Origin: Aeromonas veronii | GTDB lineage: Bacteria; Pseudomonadota; Gammaproteobacteria; Enterobacterales; Aeromonadaceae | Length of the DNA: 64,000 bases | NCBI GenBank assembly: GCA_041319085.1 | Contig: CP101033.1 | Span: 894,501 to 958,500 of the forward strand | Direction of reading: 5' to 3' | Shown: positions 1-7,351 of the stretch, piece by piece | Position numbering within the stretch: the stretch's first letter is position 1 | Layout: each line of letters begins with the position of its first letter | The notes under the pieces: model-generated | The model's database searches: none | Told to the model about the DNA's origin: nothing | What the model saw: only the letters and a program-made list of their open reading frames with translations | Position numbers and translations under genes: made by a program

Positions 1-663
1 TACAACCCGCTGGACAACCTGAACCTGTCGCTCGATTACTACTACATCAAGATTGATGATGTGATCCAGCTGGCGACTACCCAGACCCAGTTCTATCAGG
101 AGCTCAACACCGGCAGCAACCCGAACGTCATTCGTGACGCCAACGGCGATGTCGAGATGGTTTACGCCGGCATGGTCAACCTGGGCCAGCTCAAGACCAG
201 CGGTCTGGACTTCAAGGCGGACTACAAGTACGACTTCAACGTCTTCACCCTGCGCTACGACTTCGGTGGCACTTACATCCTGAAGTATGAAGAGGGTCTG
301 TTTGCTGGTGGCCCAATGATCGACAAGAAGGGTTGGAACGGGTTGCCTGACCTTCGCTTCAACTCCGGGATCGGTGCCAACGTTCCGCAGTGGTGGAATC
401 TGGACGCCTATCTGAGCGCCAACTATATCGACTCCCAGAGTCAGGATTATGTGGACGGTCAGGAAGATGGCCATATCGCTTCCAACACCATCTGGAACCT
501 GAACGTGGCGGTCGATACCAGCTGGAACGGCAAAATCCAGACCGGTGTGAAGAACCTGTTCAACCGCGGGCCTTCCCTGTCGAGTGATGGCTTCACCTAC
601 GCGGAAGACCTCTACGGCATCGATGGTCGCATCTACTACATCGACTACACCCAGAAGTTCTAA
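1..663 (+). CDS. TonB-dependent outer membrane receptor, C-terminal part
   Basis: The open frame runs from the first base of the window to a TAA at 661, so 220 C-terminal residues of a longer protein are visible. The sequence alternates short hydrophobic and aromatic strands with polar loops and ends in Tyr-Thr-Gln-Lys-Phe; a terminal aromatic residue is usual for outer membrane beta barrels. This matches the last strands of a TonB-dependent receptor. The plug domain and substrate cannot be judged because the N-terminus lies outside the window. It sits directly upstream of a full TonB2-type operon, which suggests that complex energises it. A hairpin without a T tract separates the two. Confidence 0.85.
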   Translation, partial: YNPLDNLNLSLDYYYIKIDDVIQLATTQTQFYQELNTGSNPNVIRDANGDVEMVYAGMVNLGQLKTSGLDFKADYKYDFNVFTLRYDFGGTYILKYEEGLFAGGPMIDKKGWNGLPDLRFNSGIGANVPQWWNLDAYLSANYIDSQSQDYVDGQEDGHIASNTIWNLNVAVDTSWNGKIQTGVKNLFNRGPSLSSDGFTYAEDLYGIDGRIYYIDYTQKF

Positions 664-686
664 TCAACCCCGTTGATATACAACCT

Positions 687-710
687 CAGCCGGCCCGGTC
701 GGGCCGGCTG
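687..710 (+). other. Intergenic hairpin between receptor and TonB2 operon
   Basis: A perfect 10-base-pair GC-rich stem (CAGCCGGCCC, loop GGTC, then its complement) follows the receptor stop by 24 bases. No T tract follows, so it looks more like an mRNA-stabilising or attenuating hairpin than a terminator. Partial cotranscription of the receptor with the downstream operon is therefore possible. Confidence 0.6.
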
Positions 711-750
711 TGCCCAACGTCCAAGGAAGTTACGGAGATAGGGTAATCCT

Positions 751-1536
751 ATGAAGACAAGGACCATTACAATGAAGAAAGCGCTTCTTGGCAGCCTGGT
801 TTCGGCCGCCTTGTTGACCAGCTTCAATCTGAGTGCCGCCACTGCCGGTCAGGCCGTGGACGCTCAAGCCGCCACCAATAATGCATCCAAAGTTTCCCAG
901 CAGAAGATCGACAGCTATGCCGAATCTGCCGAGTCCGCGCTGGCCCAGTACAAGGCTGCCCTGCGTCAGGTCGACAGTCTGCGCACCTATAACGAGCAGG
1001 TGGGCAAGATGGTCGAGTCCCAGAGCGCCGAGCTGGCATCGATGCAAAAGCAGATAGCCCAGATTGATCAGACCAGCACCGAAGTGGTGCCCTTGATGCT
1101 CAAGATGATCGACTCCCTCGAGCAGTTTGTGTCACTGGATCTGCCGTTCCAGAAGGTCGAGCGGGAGGACCGCGTAGCGGCCCTGACCGATCTGATGAAC
1201 CGTGCCGATGTCACCATCTCCGAGAAGTACCGCAAGATCCTGGAGGCTTACCAGATCGAGGAGGGCTTCAGCCGCACCATCGAGTCCTACAAGGCGAGCC
1301 TGGACAAGGATGGCAGCGAGAAGACCTATGAGTTCCTGCGGGTAGGCCGCATCGCGCTGCTCTATCAATCCCCGGATGGCAATGAGACCGGTATGTGGAA
1401 CAAGCAGACCCGTCAGTGGGAAGTGTTGCCCCAGGAGTATCGCAGTGCGGTTGAACAGGGCCTTCGCATCGCCAAGAAGCAGGCGCCTCCTGCGCTGATC
1501 AAGCTGCCGGTTCAAACTGCGGAGAAAGCATCATGA
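751..1536 (+). CDS. DUF3450 family periplasmic coiled-coil protein of the TonB2 operon
   Basis: This 261-residue protein has an N-terminal signal peptide ending near Leu-Ser-Ala-Ala-Thr-Ala, followed by a long alpha-helical, probably coiled-coil stretch (roughly residues 45-130) rich in Glu, Gln, Lys and Ala. It resembles DUF3450 proteins, which are regularly encoded first in TtpC/ExbB2/ExbD2/TonB2 operons of Vibrio and relatives; its biochemical role is not known to me. The stop codon overlaps the start of ttpC (ATGA), so translation is probably coupled. The start is uncertain: ATG 751 has AGGG seven bases upstream, while ATG 772 has AAGG nine bases upstream and gives a tighter signal peptide. 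Confidence 0.85.
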   Translation: MKTRTITMKKALLGSLVSAALLTSFNLSAATAGQAVDAQAATNNASKVSQQKIDSYAESAESALAQYKAALRQVDSLRTYNEQVGKMVESQSAELASMQKQIAQIDQTSTEVVPLMLKMIDSLEQFVSLDLPFQKVEREDRVAALTDLMNRADVTISEKYRKILEAYQIEEGFSRTIESYKASLDKDGSEKTYEFLRVGRIALLYQSPDGNETGMWNKQTRQWEVLPQEYRSAVEQGLRIAKKQAPPALIKLPVQTAEKAS

Positions 1537-2906
1537 AAGGAATCAAACTTGCTATTGCCTCCCTGATTGCGGGAGCAACCCTGGTCACCCTGCCGGTGAC
1601 CGCCGCCGAAAAACCGGTGGATCTCAATGCACTGCTGAACCAGGTCAAGGCCTCCAGCCTGAGCGAATCCCAACTCAACAAGGAGCGGGAAGCCCGCTTC
1701 CTGGCTGACAAGAACGAGCAGGGGGCGCTGCTGGCCAAGGCCAAGGCCGAGCTGGCTGCCGAAACCGCCAAGGGCGAGCAGCTCAAGGCGACCTTCGATG
1801 CCAACGACAAGCAACTGACCGAGCTGACCGAAACCCTGCGCCAGCGTTCCGGCAACATGGGCGAGATGTTTGGTGTACTGCGTCAGTTTGCCGGTGAGTT
1901 CAAGGGGATCTTCAACGCCTCCGCCCGCCGGGTCGAGCATCCGGAGCAATCCGCCCTGTTGACTCGTCTGGCCGAGAGTAAAGAGCTCCCCTCCAGCGAC
2001 GATCTGGAAGCGTTCTGGACCACCACCCTCAGCCGCATGGTGGACGGTGGCAAGGTGAGCCAGATCCCGGCGACCGTGGTCTACGGCGAGGGCAACCAGG
2101 CCGAGAAGACCGTCACCCAGATCGGTGAGTTCAACACCGTCTCCGAAGGCAAGTACCTCACCTTCGTGCCGGAGACCGGCAAATTCGAGCAGCTCTCCCG
2201 TCAACCGGAGAAGAGCGTGCTGGCTCCCATCGCCGAGTTTGAAGCGGGGGGGGACGGGGTCAAACCCATCTTCATCGACCCGTCTCGCGGGGTGATCCTC
2301 TCCCTGCTGGTGCAGTCGCCGACCCTCAAGGAGCGTGTCGATCAGGGTGGTGAAGTGGGTTACGTCATCATGGTGCTCGGCGTGCTCGGTACCCTGCTGG
2401 CCATCTTCTGTGGTATCCGCCTGTCGCTGATCGGCTCGTCCATGCGCAAGCAGCTGAAATCCGATCAGATCATCAAGGGCAACCCCATTGGTGACATGCT
2501 GGGGGCCTACCAGAACCATCGTGGTGACAACATCGAGGATCTGGAGTCCAAGCTCGACGAGATCATCCTGCGCAACGTGCCCAAGTTCGAGAAGGGCATC
2601 AGCATCATCAAGCTGATCGCCTCGGTCGCACCGCTGCTGGGTCTGCTCGGTACCGTGGTGGGGATGATTGCCACCTTCCAGGCCATCACCTTGTTCGGTA
2701 CCGGCGATCCCAAGCTGATGGCGGGTGGTATCTCCGAGGCGCTGGTGACCACCATGCAGGGTCTGGTCGTCGCGGTGCCCATGCTGTTCCTCTACACCAT
2801 AGTGCAGACCCAGAGCCGTCGTCTGATCCAGGTGCTGGAAGAGCAGAGCGCCGGTTTCGTCGCCCGTTATCAGGAAAGTCTGCACGCTTCCAAAGCCGCA
2901 GCGTAA
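1533..2906 (+). CDS. ttpC: TtpC-type MotA/TolQ/ExbB proton channel family protein
   Basis: The 457-residue protein begins with a signal peptide (cleavage near Val-Thr-Ala-Ala), then a periplasmic helical region (about residues 35-110) and a long periplasmic domain to about residue 265. A first membrane segment lies near 275-295 and an ExbB/TolQ-like two-helix channel region near 355-430, containing the family motif Leu-Leu-Gly-Leu-Leu-Gly-Thr-Val-Val-Gly-Met. Ordinary ExbB proteins lack the large N-terminal extension. This architecture is that of TtpC, an extra component required by the Vibrio TonB2 system. It overlaps the preceding gene by four bases (ATGA) and lies 10 bases ahead of exbB2. 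Confidence 0.88.
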   Translation: MKGIKLAIASLIAGATLVTLPVTAAEKPVDLNALLNQVKASSLSESQLNKEREARFLADKNEQGALLAKAKAELAAETAKGEQLKATFDANDKQLTELTETLRQRSGNMGEMFGVLRQFAGEFKGIFNASARRVEHPEQSALLTRLAESKELPSSDDLEAFWTTTLSRMVDGGKVSQIPATVVYGEGNQAEKTVTQIGEFNTVSEGKYLTFVPETGKFEQLSRQPEKSVLAPIAEFEAGGDGVKPIFIDPSRGVILSLLVQSPTLKERVDQGGEVGYVIMVLGVLGTLLAIFCGIRLSLIGSSMRKQLKSDQIIKGNPIGDMLGAYQNHRGDNIEDLESKLDEIILRNVPKFEKGISIIKLIASVAPLLGLLGTVVGMIATFQAITLFGTGDPKLMAGGISEALVTTMQGLVVAVPMLFLYTIVQTQSRRLIQVLEEQSAGFVARYQESLHASKAAA

Positions 2907-2916
2907 GGAGTCACCC

Positions 2917-3444
2917 ATGTGGTTCTGGTTGATTGAAGAAGTCGAGTCGGTCCGCCGGTTTTTGGGATTGGGGGGCGATGTACTGGTCGCCCTGTTCTTC
3001 CTGACCCTGATGATGTGGGCCCTGTTGCTGGAGCGCTGGTTCTACTTCACGGCGGTCTACCCCAAGCAGGTGAAGCAGACCAAGGCTACCTGGCTGGCCC
3101 GCACCGATCATCTCTCCTGGTCTGCCAGGCAGATCCGGCGCGAGTTGGTCTCTCGGGTGGCCATGGCGGTGGACAAGGGAATGCCGGTCATCAAGGTGCT
3201 GATCGCTCTCTGCCCGTTGATGGGGCTGCTCGGCACCGTGGTGGGGATGGTGCAGGTGTTTGACACCCTGGCCATCACCGGCACCGGTTCGCCGCGGGCG
3301 ATGGCATCGGGGATCTCAAAGGCAACGGTACCGACCATGGCGGGCATGATTGCCGCCCTTTCCGGCCTGTTTTTTGTCAACCAGCTCGATCACAAGGCCA
3401 AACTGGCGGTGCAAAAGCTGGAAGACAACCTGAAACACGGCTGA
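2917..3444 (+). CDS. exbB2: Biopolymer transport protein ExbB2
   Basis: A 175-residue inner membrane protein of the MotA/TolQ/ExbB family, shorter than E. coli ExbB (244) as is usual for ExbB2. One hydrophobic helix lies near residues 20-45, and two more near 90-115 and 130-155 surround the family motif Leu-Leu-Gly-Thr-Val-Val-Gly-Met-Val and the Thr/Ala-rich pore helix. With ExbD2 it would form the proton-driven motor that energises TonB2. It has a GGAG ribosome binding site at 2908-2911, just after ttpC. Confidence 0.93.
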   Translation: MWFWLIEEVESVRRFLGLGGDVLVALFFLTLMMWALLLERWFYFTAVYPKQVKQTKATWLARTDHLSWSARQIRRELVSRVAMAVDKGMPVIKVLIALCPLMGLLGTVVGMVQVFDTLAITGTGSPRAMASGISKATVPTMAGMIAALSGLFFVNQLDHKAKLAVQKLEDNLKHG

Positions 3445-3457
3445 TGCAGGATGCATA

Positions 3458-3485
3458 CCCCCGGCGAGGCACGGCCTGCCGGGGG
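3458..3485 (+). other. Intercistronic hairpin between exbB2 and exbD2
   Basis: CCCCCGGC at 3458-3465 pairs with GCCGGGGG at 3478-3485 across a 12-base loop. No T tract follows, so it is more likely an RNA processing or stability element adjusting exbB2 to exbD2 output than a terminator. Confidence 0.5.
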
Positions 3486-3511
3486 CACAGAACAAGCAAG
3501 GAGTTTCTGCT

Positions 3512-3919
3512 ATGAGAAAACGTTACAGCGACAGCGGTGCTGACGAGGCGGCTATCGATTTGACCCCCATGCTGGACATAGTGTTCATCATGCTGATCTT
3601 CTTCATCGTCACCACCTCCTTCGTCAAGGAGTCCGGTGTTGAGATCAACCGTCCCAGTGCCAGCACGGCCGAGACGGTGAAGAAGGGCAATATCATGGTC
3701 GCGGTGCGCGAAAACGGTCAGGTCTGGGTCGACAAGCGGGTAGTCGAGGTGGGGGCGGTACGCGCCAACATCGAGCGGCTGCGGGCCGAAAACCCGGAGA
3801 GCGCCGTGGTGATCCAGGCCGATAACGAATCCCGTTCCGGTCTGGTGGTGCAGGTCATGGATCAGATCCGCATGGCCGGTGTCCAGAACATCTCCATCGC
3901 GGCAGACAAGAGCAGCTGA
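3512..3919 (+). CDS. exbD2: Biopolymer transport protein ExbD2
   Basis: This 135-residue protein has a short cytoplasmic N-terminus, one membrane helix at about residues 21-41 and a periplasmic domain. The motif Asp-Leu-Thr-Pro-Met-Leu-Asp-Ile-Val-Phe carries the conserved proton-path aspartate (Asp22, equivalent to Asp25 of E. coli ExbD). The length fits the family. The start at 3512 has AAGGAG at 3498-3503. It sits between exbB2 and tonB2 and completes the motor complex. Confidence 0.95.
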   Translation: MRKRYSDSGADEAAIDLTPMLDIVFIMLIFFIVTTSFVKESGVEINRPSASTAETVKKGNIMVAVRENGQVWVDKRVVEVGAVRANIERLRAENPESAVVIQADNESRSGLVVQVMDQIRMAGVQNISIAADKSS

Positions 3920-3935
3920 TGCCGGAGAGAGACCT

Positions 3936-4571
3936 ATGAGATACCTGATATCGTTGGCGGTCTCCTGTGTGGTGGTGTTCTTTCTGTTTCTGGGAATGAA
4001 CAAGCTGATCACACCGGATCACCGGGAGCTGGTGGAGAAGGATGACGTCACCATGACCGATTTCATCCGCCTCAAGCCCCAGGAGACCCTGCAAGAGAAA
4101 CAGCGGGAGCTGCCCAAACCGCCGCCGCCCAAGCGTCCGCCGCCCCCTCCCGAGATGGAAGTGGCCAGCACCGATCGGCCGAAGATGGATAGCGCACCGA
4201 TGGACATGCCCAAGCTCGACATCCCGGTCAACATCGGTGGTGGCAACGCGCTGGGTGCCTACAGCACCGGCGGCGGTGGCGGCGGAGTCGGTGGCAACAA
4301 CGGTGCCATTCCGCTGGCGACCTTCGAACCCATGATGCCCCGCAAGGCGGCACTGGCGGGGCTGGCCTCCGGCAAGGTGCTGGTGGAGTTCACTGTCACT
4401 GATCGCGGTACTGTCAGCAACGTGCGGATCGTCAAGGAAGAGCCGCGCAGCTATGACCTCGGCAAAGAGGCGCGCAAAACCATCGCCAAGTGGACGTTTA
4501 AACCGGCCATGGTGGATGGCAAGCCGCAGGCGAGCCGGATGCAGCAAGAAATCGAGTTTGCGGTCAACTAA
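3936..4571 (+). CDS. tonB2: Energy transducer TonB2
   Basis: A 211-residue protein with an N-terminal membrane anchor (about residues 5-25), a short proline-rich spacer (Lys-Pro-Pro-Pro-Pro-Lys-Arg followed by five Pro, near residues 60-75), a glycine-rich linker and a C-terminal TonB domain (about 125-211) with the pattern Val-Glu-Phe-Thr-Val-Thr-Asp-Arg-Gly. It transmits proton-motive energy from ExbB2/ExbD2/TtpC to outer membrane receptors. The proline region is much shorter than in E. coli TonB, as in Vibrio TonB2. ATG 3936 was chosen because it directly precedes the membrane helix and follows a GGAGAGA site; longer in-frame starts lie inside exbD2. Confidence 0.93.
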   Translation: MRYLISLAVSCVVVFFLFLGMNKLITPDHRELVEKDDVTMTDFIRLKPQETLQEKQRELPKPPPPKRPPPPPEMEVASTDRPKMDSAPMDMPKLDIPVNIGGGNALGAYSTGGGGGGVGGNNGAIPLATFEPMMPRKAALAGLASGKVLVEFTVTDRGTVSNVRIVKEEPRSYDLGKEARKTIAKWTFKPAMVDGKPQASRMQQEIEFAVN

Positions 4572-4582
4572 GGAAGGTGGCG

Positions 4583-5824
4583 ATGAACAAGTTACACAAG
4601 ATGATCCTCGCCCCGGTCGCCATGGCGGTGCTGCTCAGCACCGCCAGTTGGGCCGCCGAGCAGCCGACCCTGTCGGATCGGGCCTATCGGGCGGTCAACA
4701 AGGCGCAGGAGCTGATCACCGAGAAGAAATACGGTGAGGCCAATGCCAAGTTGCAAGATGCACTCTCCGGCGCGGGCGAGCGGGTCTACGACAAGGGGGT
4801 CATATTGCAGACCCTCGGTTTCGTAGCCGCCCAGCAGGAGAAATACGGCCAGGCGACCAAGTACTTTGCCGATGCCATCGCGACAGGCGGCCTGCCGCCA
4901 CCGGTGGCCCAGCAGGTGCGCTACAACCTGGCCCAGCTCTATATGGCTGAGGGTAATTATCAGGGCTCGATCAAGACCATGAAGGAGTGGTTTGCCAACC
5001 AGGGCAAGGATGACAAGCCCAACTCCCATGCCTATATCACCCTGGCCAACGCCCACGTGCAGCTCAAACAGTACCGTGACGCGATCCCGGCGGTGGATCA
5101 GGCGATCAAGCTCTCGGCAGGTAAAGCGCCGGAGTCCTGGTATCTGTTGAAGATGGGCGCCCACTACGAGCTGAAACAGTACAAACCGGCGACCGAGGTG
5201 CTGACTTCTCTGGTCAACATGTTCCCGGAGAAGAAGAAGTACTGGACCCAGCTCTCGGCCATGCATATGCAGGCGGGTAACGATGGCAAGGCACTGGCGG
5301 CGCTGGAGTCGGCCTACAACCTCGGCATGTTGACCGAGGCCGCCGAGCTGCAGCGGTTGGCCAACTATCTCGCCTTCACCGGCATTCCCCATCGCGCGGC
5401 ACGGGTGATGGAGAAGGGGATGAAGGAGGGGGTGATTGAGCAGAGTGCCAGCAACTACAAGACCCTGGCCAACTACTGGCATCAGGCCAAGGAGCTGGAT
5501 CCGGCTATCGACACCCTGGCCAAATCTTACCAGCTGGCTCCGAATGCCGAATTGCAGCTGAAAATGGCGCGCATGATGATCCAGAGCAAGCGCTATCAGG
5601 ATTTGGTGGCACTAGCGGCCAAACCGGCAGCCAATGCGAATGGTGAGCAGCGTGCGGATCTCAAGTTCCTGACCGGGGTCGCCTATTTTGAGCAACAAAA
5701 GCCGAAGGAGGCCCTCAACGCCTTCACCCAGGCGGCTCAGAATGGCAACGTCAGCGGCCGGGCATCCCCGTGGATCAGCTTCCTCAAGGAGCAGAGTGGC
5801 ACAGGGGCGGCGGCCGTCCAGTAA
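4583..5824 (+). CDS. TPR-repeat periplasmic protein of the TonB2 operon
   Basis: The 413-residue protein has a signal peptide (cleavage after Ala-Ser-Trp-Ala-Ala, near residue 22) and is otherwise almost entirely alpha-helical with tetratricopeptide-like repeats spaced by about 34-36 residues (for example around 30-65, 70-100, 105-140 and 150-220). A TPR protein usually closes TtpC/TonB2 operons in Vibrio, where it is regarded as an accessory factor of the energising complex; a partner cannot be named from sequence. ATG 4583 is preferred over GTG 4577 because AGGAAGG at 4571-4577 is the evident ribosome binding site. It is the last gene before a strong terminator. Confidence 0.85.
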   Translation: MNKLHKMILAPVAMAVLLSTASWAAEQPTLSDRAYRAVNKAQELITEKKYGEANAKLQDALSGAGERVYDKGVILQTLGFVAAQQEKYGQATKYFADAIATGGLPPPVAQQVRYNLAQLYMAEGNYQGSIKTMKEWFANQGKDDKPNSHAYITLANAHVQLKQYRDAIPAVDQAIKLSAGKAPESWYLLKMGAHYELKQYKPATEVLTSLVNMFPEKKKYWTQLSAMHMQAGNDGKALAALESAYNLGMLTEAAELQRLANYLAFTGIPHRAARVMEKGMKEGVIEQSASNYKTLANYWHQAKELDPAIDTLAKSYQLAPNAELQLKMARMMIQSKRYQDLVALAAKPAANANGEQRADLKFLTGVAYFEQQKPKEALNAFTQAAQNGNVSGRASPWISFLKEQSGTGAAAVQ

Positions 5825-5875
5825 TTCCAATGACAACACCTGTAGTCCCTTTTATGGTTGCCTGGTGGCTCCATT

Positions 5876-5902
5876 AACCGCTCTTCGGAGCGGTTTTTTT
5901 TT
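5876..5902 (+). terminator. Rho-independent terminator of the TonB2 operon
   Basis: AACCGCTC and GAGCGGTT pair around a TTCG tetraloop and are followed by eight further T residues. It lies about 50 bases after the TPR gene and ends the six-gene operon. Confidence 0.93.
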
Positions 5903-6340
5903 ATGGCGATGGCCGCCAGCACCTGTTAGTGGCCGATGCGCTGTTTTGCCCCATTTCATGCCGATCAGGTGCCACTACCGGTATTGGTTTATCTTCCCGG
6001 AGGTGGCAAACGTTTTCCTCTCTGCTGCAACCGTGACACCTGGTGACGCTACGCCGTGCTTGATGGGTGGCGCGGGTGGCCTGCTGGCTGTGGGGCCGTG
6101 CTGTTCATCTTTCTCTCAGCTGCGACTTGCTAAGGTAGCTTTTGCCCTGTTGATAGGCGTTACGCCGAAAACGGCCACTTTTAACAAGAAAAGCAACATA
6201 TCGAAGTTGAAATTTTGGCCGACTCAGGAAAGAATGCGCGCTCGGTTATTGGCGTCGTGGGACAGGTTGACCCGCCACCGGCAGACCGAGGATGAGACGG
6301 CCCCCGGCCCATTTGGTACAGGAAACCACACAGGAATTTT
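5903..6340. other. Intergenic region without a convincing gene
   Basis: About 440 bases between the operon terminator and the L,D-transpeptidase gene. The open frame crossing it overlaps the end of the TPR gene and reads as low-quality Arg/Ser/Pro-rich sequence, so I do not call it. It must hold the L,D-transpeptidase promoter, but I see no clear promoter or operator. Confidence 0.6.
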
Positions 6341-7261
6341 ATGAATCCCCTTCGCATTGCCGCTTCGGCCCTTTTATGCACACTTGCGCTGGTCAGCCAG
6401 CAGGCTGCCGCCGTCGAGTACCGTCTGCCTGCGGCCAACAGCCGCCTGATCGGTGAAAACCAGGAATACGTGGTGCCTGCGGACAACCGTCCGCTGGAGC
6501 AGATCGCTGCTGATTTCCAGCTGGGTCTGACCAACATCATGGAAGCCAACCCGGGTGTAGATCCCTATCTGCCCACCGCGGGTAGCACCCTGATCATCCC
6601 CCACCAGCTGATCCTGCCCAACGCTCCCCGCGAAGGGATCGTCATCAACGTCGCCGAGATGCGTCTCTACTACTACCCGAAAGGCAAGAACGTGGTGGAA
6701 GTACTGCCCATAGGTATCGGTCAGCTGGGTGCCGATACCCCGGAAAACTGGATCACCAAGGTCGAGCGCAAGCGCGCCAACCCGACTTGGACCCCGACTG
6801 AAAACATCCGTCGCCGCTACGCCGCCCAGGGCAAGACCCTGCCTGCGGTCTGGCCGGCCGGCCCTGACAACCCCATGGGTCTGCACGCGCTCTACATCGG
6901 CAACCTCTATGCCATTCACGGCACCAACGCTACGTTCGGCATCGGTCTGCGGGTGAGCAGCGGTTGCGTGCGTCTGCGCGCTGACGATATCAAGTATCTG
7001 TTCGACAACGTGCCGGTCGGCACCCGCGTCCAGTTCGTCAATCAGCCGGTCAAGACCACGGTCGAGCCGGATGGCGGTCGCTACATGGAAGTACACGAGC
7101 CGCTGTCACGCAACGAAGAGGAGTTCAACTCCACTGCCTCAGCGCCGCTCCCGATGACTCCGGCCATCACCCGCTTTATCGCCCACGTCGAGTCTGACTC
7201 CAACGTGGTCAAGCAGGTGCTGGAACAGCGTACTGGTATGCCGACCCGGATCAATCCCTGA
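6341..7261 (+). CDS. L,D-transpeptidase of the YkuD/ErfK family with LysM-like N-terminus
   Basis: The 306-residue protein has a signal peptide (about residues 1-24), a LysM-like region (about 40-90) and a YkuD catalytic domain (about 97-232). The active-site pattern is intact: His193 in His-Gly-Thr-Asn and Cys209 in Ser-Ser-Gly-Cys-Val-Arg-Leu. Such enzymes attach Braun lipoprotein to peptidoglycan or form 3-3 cross-links in the periplasm. Length and layout match E. coli ErfK, YbiS, YcfS and YnhG, but the sequence alone does not tell which activity dominates. It stands alone and ends at a terminator shared with the convergent sppA. Confidence 0.92.
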   Translation: MNPLRIAASALLCTLALVSQQAAAVEYRLPAANSRLIGENQEYVVPADNRPLEQIAADFQLGLTNIMEANPGVDPYLPTAGSTLIIPHQLILPNAPREGIVINVAEMRLYYYPKGKNVVEVLPIGIGQLGADTPENWITKVERKRANPTWTPTENIRRRYAAQGKTLPAVWPAGPDNPMGLHALYIGNLYAIHGTNATFGIGLRVSSGCVRLRADDIKYLFDNVPVGTRVQFVNQPVKTTVEPDGGRYMEVHEPLSRNEEEFNSTASAPLPMTPAITRFIAHVESDSNVVKQVLEQRTGMPTRINP

Positions 7262-7301
7262 TTTAGGCAAGTTGCTGGTGCCGCGCACTGGCTGAATAAA
7301 G

Positions 7302-7332
7302 AAAACGGCGACCAGATGGTCGCCGTTTTTTA
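7302..7332. terminator. Bidirectional terminator between the L,D-transpeptidase gene and sppA
   Basis: AAAACGGCGACC pairs with GGTCGCCGTTTT around AGAT. T residues follow on the plus strand and an A run precedes on the left, so it can end both convergent transcripts. Confidence 0.9.
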
Positions 7333-7351
7333 TTGCTTCGTTTGCTGCATC

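Noticed and set aside
1512..2918. 468-codon antisense frame across ttpC
   Set aside because: High-GC third-position shadow of ttpC, rich in Gln, His and Gly, with no ribosome binding site or family resemblance.
5688..6344. 218-codon plus-strand frame after the TonB2 operon
   Set aside because: It overlaps the TPR gene out of frame, spans a strong terminator and has low-complexity Arg/Ser/Pro composition with no recognisable domain.
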